DNA from: Eudromia elegans
Lineage: Eukaryota > Chordata > Aves > Tinamiformes > Tinamidae
Direction of reading: 5' to 3'
Length of the DNA: 64,000 nt
Assembly: GCA_003342815.1 (NCBI GenBank)
Contig: PTEX01000340.1
Coordinates: 250,853-314,852, forward strand
Shown here piece after piece: positions 34,918 through 50,700 of the stretch. Under the pieces are notes generated by a model. It searched no databases and was not told the DNA's origin. It saw only the letters and a program-made list of their open reading frames with translations. The translations under genes were made by a program, and so were the position numbers. The number at the start of each line of letters is the position of its first letter. Position 1 is the first letter of the stretch.

Positions 34918-37587
34918 GCATGGCGACTCCTGAAAAATTAAGCGGCACTTTTCCTGAGATTATTGTAAGTGAGCATGTCATGTTAGTTCAAAGATGCTGT
35001 TCCATGCAACAGTTGTTGCAGTTATTTTTTTCTCTACAGTTACTTTATTTCCCTTACTATTATTGTATTCTCTTTAGTGAATTTAGACGAGGAGTGAGAT
35101 CGGCTGTGACACATTTTACAGCTTCTTGTCTAGCATTGAGGGCAAGAGAAACCATAAAAACAGGGTTACAGTACGAATGGCTTGTTCAAAGTCACCAACC
35201 CTGCCTGACCCTCACGTCACAGTCATGTCACTTGTGTATTGATTTAGTCCTAAAGGAAAAACAGGGCCATAAACTCGGGAACTGGCACTGGCAATCCGAG
35301 TCTGACCATCAATGACTTTCTGTTCTAAAACACAGGGTGCAGTATGTGCAGGCCTGGTGTTTTTAGATAAGTGTATTTTAAAAGTGCATAAACTGTGAAT
35401 TTAAACCACGGTCGAGTGAACTGGGAAGTTTCAGCCGATGACTGCAGTCTAAATGGAACACATGTCAGAGAGTTTTTAAGATTCTTATTACCACTGTATG
35501 GGGAGAAAACAGCTCATAGTAGGTGCTTTCAAAGCTGCAGTATGCCTGCAAAACTTTAAAACTCTGTCATCAGATATTTCAATGAAGGAGTGAAGCCTTC
35601 ATTTAAAATCTCATGTGATTTTTTTTTTGTTTGAAAAACAATAACTTTCCCTTTTTATCTTTTTTTATTGAAAGTCTTTAAGAGCAATGATCTGAAGCTC
35701 CCATTCAGAAAAATAGAGAAAACCTACAGTTTGGGTGTGGGGCCAGGTTCCAAGTAAACCTGTTACGATCACAAACAATAATTTTTATTTTCCTCCCATG
35801 TGTTGTATGACATTTTGATAGTGACTTAAAAAGAAAAGTCAGTCTGTGCATATTCAGCCTGCAAGTCGGTTGAAGGAAATGGAGCTCTTCAGATTTCTGC
35901 TCACATTAGAGGTTTTTAATACGAAATCATTTTGATTCAGTAACAAAAAATGAGTGTTCATGTCTATCACTGATTACAAGAATGGACTAATACATTTTAT
36001 ACTCAAACATATAAATGCCTATTCTTATATTCCTGATAAATATACCTTGTTTACTGTATTAACTAAATGCACCATTGTCTTCCGAAAAGAAGATGGTAAT
36101 TTTCAGGAGGAAATATTAAAAAGAAACAGGTACTTTTCATCAGCAAGATGGAGTTTATTCTTTCAGTTGAAAGAATGGAGATATGAAAACTTGCTAAAGA
36201 TCTAAGTTGTAGTCCGTGTATAAATATAGGATGATTTAAAGTGTATCCTAAATTTAAGACATTTTTAACTTGAGTAGAGTGGATTTTGTTTGCTTGTTTT
36301 ATGCTGACAATAAAAGCAATTTTATATGTACTTCATGCCACTTAACTTGTCTCTTTAAATCTTACTCATTAGTCTTCTTTTGCCATTTATACTACTCTAA
36401 ATAAAATCCAGTTTATCTTTCAGATTTTTAAATAGACCCAGTCTAATCTCTTCTTAATACAGTTTTGCTGTAAAGAAAAGGGAATAGCAGGGAAATGGGA
36501 CACGTGGAAATTACGCTGTGGTCAGTGTGCATGATAAACATCGTAAGTCACTTTGTCTTTCAATAAAGCTCCCTTGTGAGTTCTCTCGGTGCTTTGCATT
36601 CAGACAGTTCTTCCTCTGAGGCCTGCGTGTGGTTGGGTATACTGAAATCTGGTTGTAAGTATTTTGCTTAATTTCTTCACTGCCTCTCCAGTGAAATCGA
36701 TAGCATTCTCAGATAAAGCCGCCATGTCCTTGGTAAAGATTTTCCCTCTAAAGTATTCCAAGCATTCCTGTGTAATTCATTACTTCTCCCTGGGGAAGCC
36801 ATTTGGAAGTTTGCCTCTCTTTTCCCCCTTGAGTTGAGAATAAGTGTTATTTATTTTCATTTAGGATCCTTTGAAAGTGCGCTTTGAGGAACTTCCATAA
36901 TTTCCCAGGGCAGAAATGTGGTTTTGTTTTATTTTATTTTGGAAGGCCGAAAATCCCTCTAGAAAGTCCATTCCCTCACATATGGTGGAAATGATGCTTT
37001 GTTTAATAAAATTCTTTCTCCTAACTTCAGCATAATATATTACTTTTCAAGGGAGAGAATAAATTATGAGAGTAAATGAAAACTCTCTAGATTCCTCCAG
37101 GAAGAGCAAGCTATGGATAAACCTTGAGCAATTTTTGGTTTGTATGTTGTGTTTAGCTTTGGTTAAAGATTCTTGGAATTGCTTGCATAGCTTGTCTCTT
37201 GTATCTGAAAGACTTCTAAAAAATGAATTTCTCTAAACAGCTTCTTCTCAGCCAAGAGAATTTTCTTTATGAATAATAGGATTTGGAAAACACATCATTG
37301 GCCACAAGCAGTAGGAAACAGCCTTCCCTCTTAGATCCAGGTGAAATAACAAACTGATGGTTAAGAAGTGAGATTCACTTAGTGAAGAACCACACTAAAC
37401 AAAAATGAATTAGTGCCATATCTCACTTTCTACAGTTTAGTAGGGCTATAGCCAGGTGTGTTTGTTAGCCTGGGTTTCTCTGAATTATCTGGGAGAGAGA
37501 CGTGTTTGTGGGAGATTTTCCAGCACACAGAGTCATCACAAATATTGAGAAAAGCTGAAGGCCCAGCATAGAAATAGTTACTAATAA

Positions 37588-37613
37588 AAAAAAAATTTAA
37601 AAAAAAAAAAAAT
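37588..37613. repeat. A-rich low-complexity tract
   Basis: Two A runs separated by TTT. Confidence 0.88.
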
Positions 37614-40600
37614 CACAGTGTACAAGAAAGTCTGCATGTGAAGTTTCTACACATGGCTAAAAGCCAGTGATGTTGTAGGCTTGAACTGAATTTTTTTGAA
37701 CAAATATCCATACTTTAGAAGGGGCACATAAGACTTTGACAAAATGGCTTTTTGTAAGATAGTATTTGCATTTTCCAGAAAGCGTGGAGTAGTTTAAAGC
37801 AAAAGGCTTGCAATCTGGGAAACATCCATGACCAGCCATTGGCTGCTATTCTGATCTTTAAGCCACTAGTTACTCCTCCTGTGTATGGGGGAACTCTTCT
37901 CAAATGCTGCCCTTGGACAGCAAGGCCAAATTTACAGCTAGGTCTCAGCTTGAGAAGCTGTGTGAACAAAAATGCCAGCTGTTAACTTGTCACGTTGCAC
38001 AACTGTATTCAATGAGGCATTGAACAATCATTTGTTTCCAGCAGTGGAAAACATCTATAACAAGAGACTACTTTGTGAGAGAGGATGAGTGGTGTCACTT
38101 CTTTGTGTTGTTTCATTTTACATGAACAGTGCATGTGAGTGTTCTGGGCTATTTATCTAGGCTATTCCATGAATGTAGGAAAACATAACAATAAATTCAA
38201 AATTTTCTCTCTCATTAAAGTTTCCATGAAAATGTGGCTCCTAATATCAAAGTATGAAATTCTTAGAAATGTTTGCGGAGAATTCCAAAATACAGTGGCT
38301 GCTATTCTCCCATTTAGTAAGTTAGGAAACAGCTAACAATGACTATTAACCTTCAAACAATAGCCTTGTGTCTCCATCATTTTAGTCTTAATATGAAAAA
38401 TGTGTTAAAGGAAACGCCTTAGGTTTTTTAGTGTCTTTGGATCCTTAATATGAATGAAAATGTGATTCCAAGCATTTTTTGTTGTCGTTCTGATTTTATT
38501 AGATGATCAGCTTCCTGTTTCACGAACCGTGGCATGCTATTGTTTACCTCAAAGATATCGTCGTCTTCCAAATGCCTTTTACTTTTTTCCCAGCCTTACC
38601 AGAAGTACGTTTCTTTCACACACTTGCACAGGTGATGCTGTACTCAGGCACATAAAGCAGCAACAACAGCAAAAATCCCATTTGTGCGATGTTTCATGAA
38701 GGAAACAAGCAGAGGAGGTGTTGGCACAGAGCTGCCCTGTAGCCACAGGAGCACTTCCCCTGATTTTGTTTTCTGCTGGTCACGAGTGCTCAGTACCCTT
38801 TGCGTAATGCTTATGCTTCAAGCTTGAGAGCAGCTGGTGGGTTCTCCTTCCCCACAAAATAGGACAAGGCAGCAGGACCATTACTCCTGGTCAAAGGATA
38901 GCTCTGCTTTCCATTTGGAGAAATGAGAAATTACAGTGCAGGTCAGAAAGTTCCAAAAGTACAGTAAAAAAAACAATGTTGTTATATCCAGATCACTGCT
39001 GGAGTGATCTGTAGCTTTCATAGCTAGAAAACTTCTATCAGGCTCTGAGCATGACTTTCATACCTTAGATGGGGCTTACCTAAGATGTTTGTCAGGCATC
39101 CTTGAAAACAGAAGATTTATGTATCTTAGTGTTCTAGAAGAGGGAATATAGCTACATGTCTGCAGGGATGTGCTGCTGTAACGATCCGCCACAAAAGCAA
39201 GGGCTGCCTGTTCCTGCCATCGTGCTGTGAGGACTGCTCACAGAGCTCAGCCCCGTGGCAAGGCTGGTGGTGGGTGGGTGCTCGCCTCTGTGCGTCTGTG
39301 TCTCCTCTCCTGCTTCCCACAGCTGCTGTTTCTGAAGGCACAGACACATCAGCAACTCAGCTTTCCTTGAAATATGCCTTCTTATTTGTTTTATTATCCT
39401 GTATGGTGAGGAAGGTCAAAAAAACATGATCCAAAAGAGACCAAAAGGAAAAAAGGGAAAGCAAATAAAAGGAATATGAGTTTGTGTGGAATGTCACAAG
39501 CCACAAAAACGGAGACATCAGTTGTTGAATTTGAAGCATTTCTTTTCTCTGATAGAACATTTTTGTTCATGGGAATTTGTACTTGTGCTTGACTTACACT
39601 AGGTGAACTGTAGTAAGTGAAAATCTCAAGTTCCAGTATGTAAACCTACCAGTGAGCAGGAGATAGTCAGACCGCCAGGGATAAGTGTTTCGAAGTATGT
39701 GAATACAGTGAACGTAAATTCTGAAAGTTTAGTCTATAAAGCTGTCCTAGACATACCTGCCAAAGGGCTGTCTGCTGTTGCAGGCTATGAGAATATTGCG
39801 TATATCTTGCAGTAGTTTGAAATAATAATTTTAGTGCTAAAAGTGCTAAAATATAATCCTAAGAACTAAGGTTTTAACAAAAGAAATTGCTGCAAATAGA
39901 TGAGGAAGGTGAAAGAAAACTTCTTGTGTGTGTTTCCATCTATTTGTGGTGGTTTGCCTCTAATTACCTTTTGTCTGGTACCATAATATGAATTTGCTAA
40001 TATAACCATAGATAAGCAAAAACTGCTAAGATTTCCAAGATAGCTCTTCAAACAGTAAGTCATCTCCTAAAGCGGAAAGAGGGAATTTAGGTATTTCAAG
40101 CAGGAAAAGCAGTCCAGCTCCTGTCTTTTACCTCCTCTTCATGAAAACCATTTTCTGGACTCAGTACCTTCCTTGTTCTCCTAAGAGTTCGGGGAGCTGG
40201 TTCTCATCTTCTGATGTTGATGTAACCTCACAAAGAACTTGTCCTTACACATGGGATTGATTATTCTCTTCTCCCATGATTTGAAGTTGCTCTTAATTGC
40301 TGACTTTTTATTTTTCTAGAAGTACAATGAATAATGTAGAGAGGCATTTCCTTGGGTGAAACTCGTTTTAAAAGAGAGAAAATCTATAAAAATGTACTGC
40401 ATGTTAGTGTAAACAAATGCTGTCTTCTTTCATTAAACAAACAAGAACTTAAAATAGCAGTTAAGTAAAAGGAAAACTGAAAGAAATTTCAAAAAAATTT
40501 CTTTGGCTCTAGAGACATAACTGGATTAGTTGGTTGATGTGTTTTGTTTATTTTTTAAGTTGTTTACCTGTGGTAAATATGAAAATGACGGATATTCGGT

Positions 40601-43600
40601 GATATTTAACATGAGATTATCTGCCATAGCCATGACCTAGTTACATAACGAGGAGGGCACAGTGCAAATTGCGCTCATGCGTCTGCACTGAGGCAGTTGC
40701 AGTAGCAGCTGGGACGCAGCGTTGGGAACCCAGTGCCCCCCAGTGCCGGTCTGTGTTACTGGCTGCCCAGCAGAGCCTGTGTGGTACCTACCAGTGCACT
40801 TGCAATGATGTTGAAGAAAGACTTGCCTTCTACACGTTTATCAAAAAGATTTTCATTTCAAAGCTTAAAGAGAACCGAAGAGGAACAGGCAGGTTTCTGA
40901 TTTATCTCTTCAGCGGGCATGCAGTGCGTAATATAGTATCTGACTGACAGCTCTATTACAAAGTCAATCATGTTGTTTATCCTAATCAGCAATTGATGCT
41001 ATAAGTTCTACTCTTGATAAAAATGTTAGAAGTTTACTATCATAGCTACAAAATTGGATAAGTACTTCAGATGATGAGATGTCTACCTTTACATATGGTA
41101 CTTTCATGGGGTAGTGTATATGTAGTAAGAAGATGTTATCTTCAGATTATGTGGATTTCAACCCCTTGCTCTCATTTGATTCGCAACAAGGATACAAAGA
41201 TGTAGTTTAATTCTTGAGAAACTCGAGAAAGCGTCATGGGTAGGGAAGCAAGGTCGAGGCTGAAAGAGCCTGCTACCTCTGGTAACAAAAAGGTGCAGCA
41301 ATTCATTTTTGCTGGTACTACACTGTATGCAGTAGGATGGATATTACTCTTCTGGTGTTCCTGCTTGTGTAGGTCAGAGTAGAAGTATACAATTTCTGAT
41401 ATAAAAATCGTCTTGAGTTGGCAGACCTTTAAAGTGAAGTTTTGCCTTTCCCTCCTAAAACATACCAATTTCTAAATATTTATGGGATTACAGATGTGAG
41501 CTTTGGTGTACTGTGTACTGTGTAGTTTGTACGGTTTGCCTTAATTCCTTTTTCTGTAGGTGCTTTTGTGACAGGAAGAGTGTAAAAGTAAATCCCTGGG
41601 TCGAGTCCTACCTGTGTTTCAGGCTTCATCATCCAGGTACTGCAAGCTTCGGTGTGGTGACCGAGTGCTTGTTAGTCAACTGCAGAAATAAGACTGTCCT
41701 GGGTGCATGAGTTCAGCACTAACTGGTTGTAGTAACAGATGAAGTTCCTCTGCCATTGTCATGCAGATTGAAAAGAGTGAAGATATGATAAACCTTGATT
41801 TACATATGCCTAAGTTGCATGGAAGAAAAACAAAGAATATTAGGTCTTAGACTTTTACCCCTCTTATCCTTTTTTTTGTGGGGGGTAGTTTTAGCATATT
41901 ACTCATTTTGGTTGATTTCTGAAGCAATACTAACACAGAGAGACATTTGACCCTTTAACTGATTAATCGAAAGCTTCTTTGAGAGATGAGTTTCCCAGTA
42001 ATGGCTACAGTAAAAACCTGGACCCCGTCCCCCCTCCCCAGCAGCTCGTTTGTTTACATATTGCTGCACACAAAAGCAACTGATATGCGTTGCTTGGAGT
42101 TCTTGTTTGCACTCCCTTTTAAACTTTCCAAGCACTTGTTAACTGTTTGCAGCTTCAGAAAATTGCCATTCCTGCTCCTTGAAGAAGGCATCTGAGCAGA
42201 CAACAGGCTTTTATTCTACTTGGGAGCAAGGGATGAATGTAATGAAGCAGTCCTACTGCTATTCTCAGATATTTTAGTCTTTAATCCTGCGCGTGACAAT
42301 GAGAAAATTATTTTCTTTCTTGTCTGTGATGGAAATAGTGAGGTGATAGTCTGCAATTTAGTTAGTTCAGGTTTGAGTCTCCCAGTTTTTACCTACAGCT
42401 TAACTTTCAAGCTAATTCATACTGCAGTGTTTGATGTGTAGGCTAGGTTTATTCCTGCTTTGTGTTTTATACATAATCTCAGAACAGTAAAAGGCTTGCT
42501 TGGTCAGCTCCCCTTCTGCTGTAAGCTTTGGAGCTTATGCCATAAATAAGCCAAGATCTTCCATCTAGTAAATAAATGAATAGCACATACATAAAACTTT
42601 TAAGCTATCTCAGTTACAGAGGTGAAATAGGTTGGGGGAAAAAAAAAAAGATTTGCATTGAGAGAAATGCACGTATCGTGACAAGTTGCTGTTTATGGAA
42701 GGTGCTTTTCCAAGAAGATCTTCATACTGACTTCCCTGTAAATATTCCAACTAAAATTCTTACTCTGAATGTAACAGGGAAATAATTAGTTAAATCAGAA
42801 TGGAAGAAATGTAATCCCTTGGTCACAGAAATTGTTATATTGTGTGAATTATGAAGTACATGAAAGATCAGCATTTCTTACCATGGTTGGTGTCGTTTCT
42901 GGAATTTGTGTGATTATCCATGAATAATTATGTCTTTATGTCAACAACAACAACAAAAAAGCCTATTGAAAGTATCTCTGTATTATATGACAGTGGAATG
43001 GTGGGATGTATTCTTTGTTCCTTAATGAGATCTTTTTCTTTATGTTAATATATGTGCTGATTACGTAAGGTAGGGGAATGGCAAGTGAGGCTTTTCACTT
43101 GCTATGCTTTTGTTCCAGTGGCAGTATATAAGGCATCCTGCAGGGTTTAACCCCTTGTGAAGACAGGAAGGTACAGGGATTGGGGAGGGGAAGGGGGTCG
43201 TTTTTCTTTTCGGGCATGCTGTGGTCTTAACGAAACCTTTGTTGAGAAAACTTGTCAGACCCAGTTACAGAGAGGAAACGTGGACAGCCTGAAAGATCAT
43301 TAATCTGTCAGACGGTGTGAGGGACTGGCCTGGACACTGGTCTTATGGGAGGGTTTTGTGAACCTCTTTCCCAGAAAGCCATTGCCACGGGGATGGCCAG
43401 TGTCCCAGCGGCAATGATCAAGTGCAGGGCACAAGGGCACACTCAATCCTCACCCACTGCCGATGCGCACCCACATGGGCTGGCTCTGCCTTCTCGCTGT
43501 GTTGTGCATTGATGTTGGTCTGACAGGCAGAGGGATTTTATCTGGGGATATCTTGCAACGCTGTCATTTGCATTCCTCCTGCTGGTGGAAAAAAAAAAGT

Positions 43601-44710
43601 GAAAGCGAATGCACTCTGCCTCATAGGCTGTGCAACTGCTGTGCTCCGTGTGAACTAAGAAATGGTCCTTCATCAGAGATAACCAGTGAAGCCACATGCT
43701 CTGCAATGCTGGTCAGCCCCATCTCTGGTGGCTTTGAACTGGACCTGAGCACATGGAGTGGCAATGAAAATGTTTACAGTGCCCCCTCCATGAAATGAAA
43801 TGTGGCTGCCTCACTGCAAACATTTGTTACAGGCATAAATGTGCAGCATATAGTGCTATAAGTCTGGAAGATTAACAGGAATTTTTTTTCTCTCAAGTTT
43901 TGGAACCAGATTGTGCAATAGAGGAAGCATTAGTTAGAAGGAGCATCTAATTCTGTGTTTTATTCAGCGTGCATTAGATACAGGTTTATTTAAATAATAG
44001 CAGCCGATCAAACTGAACTGATAGTTATCAACAATATATATTCAGCATTTAGCCTGTTAGTTTCTTTTATGGATATGGATTTTCATTCCACAAGCAAATA
44101 TGATTATCAAGAGGGAACTTGTAATTGAGTACGTTTTTGCTAAATGGTTTCAATGCTTGAAAATTGTGGGGGTTTTTTCATTTTTGGCTGAAATCATTGG
44201 TTTTGTAACCTACAGTCTATTTGCAAGTCTTTCAAAAGAATTTGTTGAACACCCAAGACTCTTTGAGGATTGTTACACAGTTTAATTCACCCATTACTTT
44301 TGAAAATGTAACTTTAAACTCTTTCACATGGAAAGGTTAGAAGTAGTAGCCTTGAATATTAATTGTTGAGGCCTCTGGATTTTTCTCTCCATCTGTAGAA
44401 GTAAACTAACTATGTGGGAGGAATACTGAATATCTTTGCCTGGGCAGAGAAACATTTGTTGTGAACATGTGTATTCAGATACTTTTCCTAGTGATCCATG
44501 GATATTTGGAATACTTCACAACAAATTATTACACACCACTCGGAGTTCTTTCACTGATGAATATACTCACAACTCTAAGGGGCTTAGTTTCGCCTACTTC
44601 AGTAGTATAGATTTGTATGATTTATTGCATTACAGTCTGCTTAAGAAATTCTCATAAGTCATGCCAGGTGCCAGCTTTTTTGGACCACTGCTCCTTGGGG
44701 TCTCCTATTT

Positions 44711-44732
44711 AAACAAAACAAAACAAAACAAA
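44711..44732. repeat. (AAAAC)n microsatellite
   Basis: Four AAAAC-type units in tandem. Confidence 0.9.
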
Positions 44733-47700
44733 CCTTGCCTAATTAAGAATGCATTCCCAGTGTGCTGATCATCATGAATAGTGTTTAAAAACATCTTTGG
44801 TGGCCTTACAAGTTGGCACGGAGCTGACATAGCAGGTACGAGGGGTGAAGTAGGACTGAATGAGCAGGGCCTGAGGGACATGCATGTGCCCTGCCAATGC
44901 GGTTAAATAAAGCTAATTAGCCTTGCTGAGCCCCACCGTTTGTCAGCACTGATTGCGTTGCTGTGGCTGATGATATTAGCTCCTTGCTCATAGCCCAGAT
45001 GTTCCTCTTCTCTGGGCCCTCCTGCCCGTCCCAGTTCATGCTTGTTCTAGGAGGACCATCAACCTTCTTGACTGCTCTGGAAAGCCTGACACCAAATAAA
45101 TTTTATTTTTTTAACCCTCCCTCCAGCTATCGTATGGTCACAATTCCTAAGCCAAGGACCTCATGACACTGAAAGGAGGACACTGAAAAATGAAGTAGTG
45201 AATTACGCAAAGACAGGGACCAGTCAAGGCTTGCTCCAGAAAGGAATGTTGCCTTTTCGAGGTATTCCTCTTTGGGAACAATATTCAGCCAGAGTCTAGC
45301 CAGTTTTTGAGGTCACAGAGTGTATGACAGTGTGCCTCAAATTGCTAATTCTTCTCAATATTAAAGCTATGGTAGGAACTGATTCCAGAACTGATTGAAA
45401 GAGGAGTCTTGAATTTTCCTTTGTTAACACCAGTATTTCACCCTGTATGTGACTGAAACCTCTGCAGATCCATGGACCAGATGTTAAAACCTGGTGTTCA
45501 CATTAAGAAAAAAATGATAAAATAAAGTATCACCCATTATACATATTAATATATTGAAACTTCAAGCATGATAAATTAACAGGTTTTGTTCCTCATACTC
45601 ACTTATTTTTTAAAAATACAAAACTTTTCTTTTAGAAGTCTTTAAAATGGTTTACCACATCCTTGGGCTGTGTCCTGTTTATAAAAAAGTATCCTTGATT
45701 CAGCAGAGATGATCTTGGAAGGTTTCATCCATAGGATGTCTTCATTCCATGCTGCACAACTGAATGGTGATACTCAAACGTGTAACAAAAAGGACTTGCT
45801 AAAATACTGTATTTGCCAAAATTAGTGTAGTCAGAAGTTTTAATAGCAAACCTTTAACATCTGGGGTTTTAATTTGAAGTTAAGTTCACCATATCTTTTT
45901 GGAGCTGTTGCCTCAAACAGTAAAGATAAAGATCTGCTGGATGTAGCATTTTAAATGAGTATCCTCTCAGATTTTCAGAACACAGAAACCACAATAACAA
46001 AAAGAAAAGTACAGGCACAAGCAGAAGGCTTATTTTAAAGATCTACTGTTTTAAACTGGTACTGTTTTAAAGAGTTAGTTTTTTACTGCCAAAAAAGTAG
46101 TCTTAATACAGTGTACATCATAGACATTAGGGTCCTCAAATCCTTGTCTGTAAATCTGACCATATGCAGTTGTGCAGGCAGCTACTTGCAGCAGAGTGGT
46201 GCAGTGGAGTTCTGCTTTGTAAATCCGTGTAGTAAGAGATGGATATTGCTACATGTTGAAGGCATCTCCTCCACTTCTGTGACATGGGCTGAATACTTTT
46301 GCCAAAAAAAACCTGCATGCATTTTTTATTTTTTAAAAGCCTCTATCTTTAATGCTCCAGAAAGGAAAAAAAAATGCCTGGAAAAGACAGGCGTATTGCC
46401 AACATTTTGAAGAGCTGTTAGGGCTTATAAGCTAGCAGTAGTTTAAGTAACTTCCTGAAGAAGTATGAGAGATGTGTAACAGAAACATCTGAAAATATTT
46501 AGTTACTTGGTAACTTGCTTCATATATGATTTGTTCTCAAATTTAGGACAGGAGGTTTCTTGTGGATTGCTTTCATCATTAGAGATTAAAGTGTGTTTGT
46601 ATGGGTACTGAAGTTTGCATTCTTTGGGTGAGGTTATTCCAGGAAATCCATAATTATTTTAAGCAGTGTTGCACAGTTACCGTATTTGTGGCAATATCTG
46701 CTCCAGGACTTGCTTAGAGTTCATAATTCTCAAGAGCTGATGATAACTGTATTTGGTCTGCATGTAGTTTATTAACAAGAACTGCCTCCAGTTCTGCATT
46801 GTCCCAGAGCTATTAAAAATATTTGAAAAAACACTTTAAGTGCTGGTTTATATATGGCCATATGCACTGCTTTCTCTGTGTAGACTGGGATCTTCACTGG
46901 GAAAACAAGTCTTCAAATTCTGGTTGTAACAGTTATCTGTGAGCCAGAATAAATCACTGAGGTAGCAGGTTTAGGTTGTGGCGTGGCTGTGCCTGCAATG
47001 GACAAGAGTTTTGGATGAAAAGGACCTCTGTGATGCCAGGAGAAGTTACAGAGGGGTGTCTGTGAGCTCTCCCGAGGCCCACAGGACTGCTGAGTCCTGT
47101 GTGGTCATTTTTCTCAACTGGACTGTCTGCCTCAGGGCACATTTTCTTCCAATAACACCGTACGTTCACTGCAGTACTCAGAAAGTATCAGCACTTCTCT
47201 CAGTATGGAGGGACCTGGGTATTTTTGCTTTCAGCTCTCCTCGGAATGATAAAACAGTGGATGTGCTTTAGGACAAGCAACATGAATGCCATGCAACAGT
47301 TTCATTAAATATTTCTGTGATAATAGTAACATACTTTTGAAAAGAAAGACTCTGCTAAATAACCCACAGAGACATTACCAGCAGTATAAAATTCCTTAAT
47401 TTAAGCTCCTTCCCTTCTCCCTAGTTAGCATGTTGCTGATCCCTGAAATCTAAATATTCCTAGAAGAATTATCTAAAAATTGTAGCAAGGAATGGTTTTG
47501 TCAGCAAGTTTGTGCTTCTGATATTCAGCACAGGAAGGAAATAGGTCATACTCTTGTGATTTTGGCTTCATTGAATGATTTTTCATAGTAGTACTTACAC
47601 AAATTCAGAAAGCACAGCTAGGGAGAAGGTTAGAGAGGTAAGAGGTCGCCGGTGGACCTTTTCTATTGTAAAACCCCCCTTTTTTTTTTTCTTAAATGTA

Positions 47701-50700
47701 TTTTATTCTTCCACAAAACTTTTCTGAGAAAAATACTTAAGTTTAAATTGCATCTGTAAACACTTAACATATGTCCTGCGCATTGATGCACAGACTCTGT
47801 CAGATATTAATGCAGCCACCTCTGCCTATGTGGTCAACTTGCTGCCCATCTCAAAGCATGCTTTTCTTGCTTTGCAATGTGTTTGTGCTTGGCTGAACCT
47901 TGCTCCGTCTACGGCAAACTACAGAGCTTTCCACTCAAAATGCTTGGATCATAGCAACATTCAACCTCAGACGTGCTGCTAGCAGCAGCCTCATAGCTGT
48001 GGCTGAACCTGGGAGATCTCTGCTCTAAATTCTCTTACATTGACCTTGAGTTCTTACCCAAAGCGATACAGGTATTATCTGCAATGCAGAATAAAGAGAA
48101 ATTGAGAAGCATCCAAGCTGGATCAATTAAACAGACTTACTTTTTTCCCTTCTTATTTTTTTTTTCAGAAGCTTGACATATAGGCAGCTGTTATAAAGTG
48201 CAGAACATTGACCACCAGTTTATGGGCAATTGTAGCAGGGTCCTTCCTTGGTCAGTTTGGACGATAAAGAAAGATATTGTGATCTTGTTTATTAGCTGCT
48301 GGGGACAGAGCAGCTGTGGTCAAACTCAGAGTTTCTGGAGAGGTTTGGAGAAGGACATCCAGTGGTGCGCCCATCACCTCCCCTATCTCCATCCTTCCCT
48401 CTCCTAGGCCTGCCCCTGAAGCACAGCCACTGTGGCGGGTTTTCCCGCCTTGTTCTTCCCGTATTGGGAAGGAGAAGAGCAAGCTATGTATGTAAACTGC
48501 ACCAGTAAAATACAGGCAGGTGGCTGCCTTCTTTACAAGGAGCAGCAAAGTCACAACCAGAAGAGTTGGACTGAGCCACTGAACTCATTGGCACAACTTT
48601 CTCTGCTGGGATCCCAATGCTGAGAGCTTTGCAAAACTCACTGCCTGCTTCATAGTTAACGTCAGTCAAATGCCTATTAAATTGATGGGAAATAAAGACT
48701 CTGTGCTAAGCAGACTGTGTTATCTGCCATGCACCTCTCTAGCCTAAGCTCAGCCTTATTTCATATGCCAACATTGCACCTGCAGAAACATTAGAGCTGG
48801 AGATTGACAGCCTTGCACGTGCCCTCTGTCATAAAACACCTTTTGAGGATTGAAACTAGCCAGTGATAAGGAATACAAGCAATGAGTGGTTTTAGGAAAG
48901 TGTATGCTTGGAAAAGCAGAAAAGATTGTTCATCTTTAAACAAGCAATAGATCAGTCCTAAAGTCCCCTCTGGTTATTACCATGTACCCAATCCACTGTT
49001 CATATGCAGGTAAATTGAGTATTAGTGTAGCAGAGATACAGCACTGGGGTTCAGACATCTTTAAAGCAGAGCGAGCACTCCTATGTTAGTAAAAACACTT
49101 GTGATGTAGTTAAGTTATCAGGAAAAAAAAATCCTGATTAATACTGGAGGAGGGACAAGAAGCTGAGTCCCTCCTTGCTTGCATCTCTGAGAGGGTAACT
49201 GACACAGCAAATCTTGTTATTCTTTTGACCACATAGTTTGCAGAGCAACAAGTAAGAATCCAGCAGAGCTTGTTGTGCTGTTTGGTTTGGGACTTTAATA
49301 TTAGAGACACAGCTGTGATCAATCTCCGTGCTACAAGGTCTGCCTTTTAAAGAAAAGCAGCTGGAGGCATGGACTTCCCCTACAGTTCTGAAATGGCCTC
49401 TTCTCACTGCATTCATCCCAAATTTTTCTACACAGAGGCTTGCATTACCACAAGATTTCTTTAAAAGAGCCACTCTAAAAGAAAATCAGATCAATTGTGT
49501 ATGGTTTCCCCTAATTCATTCTTTTATGTTAAGGTTTTTGGATTCCTACCTGAAGCAGAATAGAAGACTGTGTGTCCCATTTAGAGCAGCATCAGTACTT
49601 CTTGGAAGCAATTACGTTATTGAATAGTAGGATTTTGCAAGCAATTTGCGTATAAAGTACTAATTCCTCTTTTCAGAAAGTCCTGAGCACAGATCCTGTT
49701 ACCTTGAATATCTGACAATTTACTTAATGCATCTTCAGTCCTGCTTTAGATAGAAAGTCATAAATACTTTCTAAGAAAACACCTACAGAGATTTTTCAAA
49801 TTTGTGTACCAGTGGTCTATCCCAAAACAAGCAGACTTAAAATACTGTCCTGTGAGGACATGTTAAGTAAAACATCTGAAGGAACCTGCCGGCGCTGTTC
49901 TGGGGATGTAGTAAAAGAGGATTATACTGCATGAGTGCTCTAATTAGCTGTTACTGCAATAAAACATAATTTCTGCGTCCCCAAGTTCCGTCTTCTGGAC
50001 AGATGCTATTACTGTTTAGCAGTGCTGGTGAGCAAAGCCTTTCTGCCTGCTGCTAGGAATTTTTAGCATAAAGCAATCCAGAATGTGGCTGCAGGAGTTT
50101 AAGGAAGTCCATTTTATTTTCTTCATGGCGATATGTCAGTGGCTCCATTCTACCCACTATATTTTCATTCTCTGCAACCTAATTGCAAGAAAATGCTTCA
50201 GTAGCAGCAGACAGGTACAACTGCCAAACATAATCCATCTGGAAGTCGCATTTATGGCTGAGTAGCAGTCTTGGTCCTCCAGGGACTGCTCTTCTCTGTT
50301 AGTTGGGCTTTCCATTTTGCAACACATATCATTGATCACAGGTCTGTACTGTGGAAAGGTGTGAGTTATTAGACGGCCAAACGTACTGTGACCCTCTTTG
50401 GAGGGCTGTTAACCTTGCAGAAGCTTCTTGTGTTCTGCTTTGGAGACAGCGTGGAAGAGCCTTTTGGTTTCCATGTGGTAGAGTGTTTTCTGTGAGTCAT
50501 ACCTACTATGGCTGTTCATTTCTGCAGCTGCTTCTTGAGTCTCTTGCACCAGTCTTCAACAGGTTTCTCTCTATTTATGTGCTCCCACCTTTGAGCTGAT
50601 ACCTGAATTCTGTGCCTGGCATTTGGTCTCACTGGAGAGTCGGAAGAGCACGCCGGGCAGATGTGGCTGGGGAGCAAGGCTCACAGCCAGTACAAGAAGA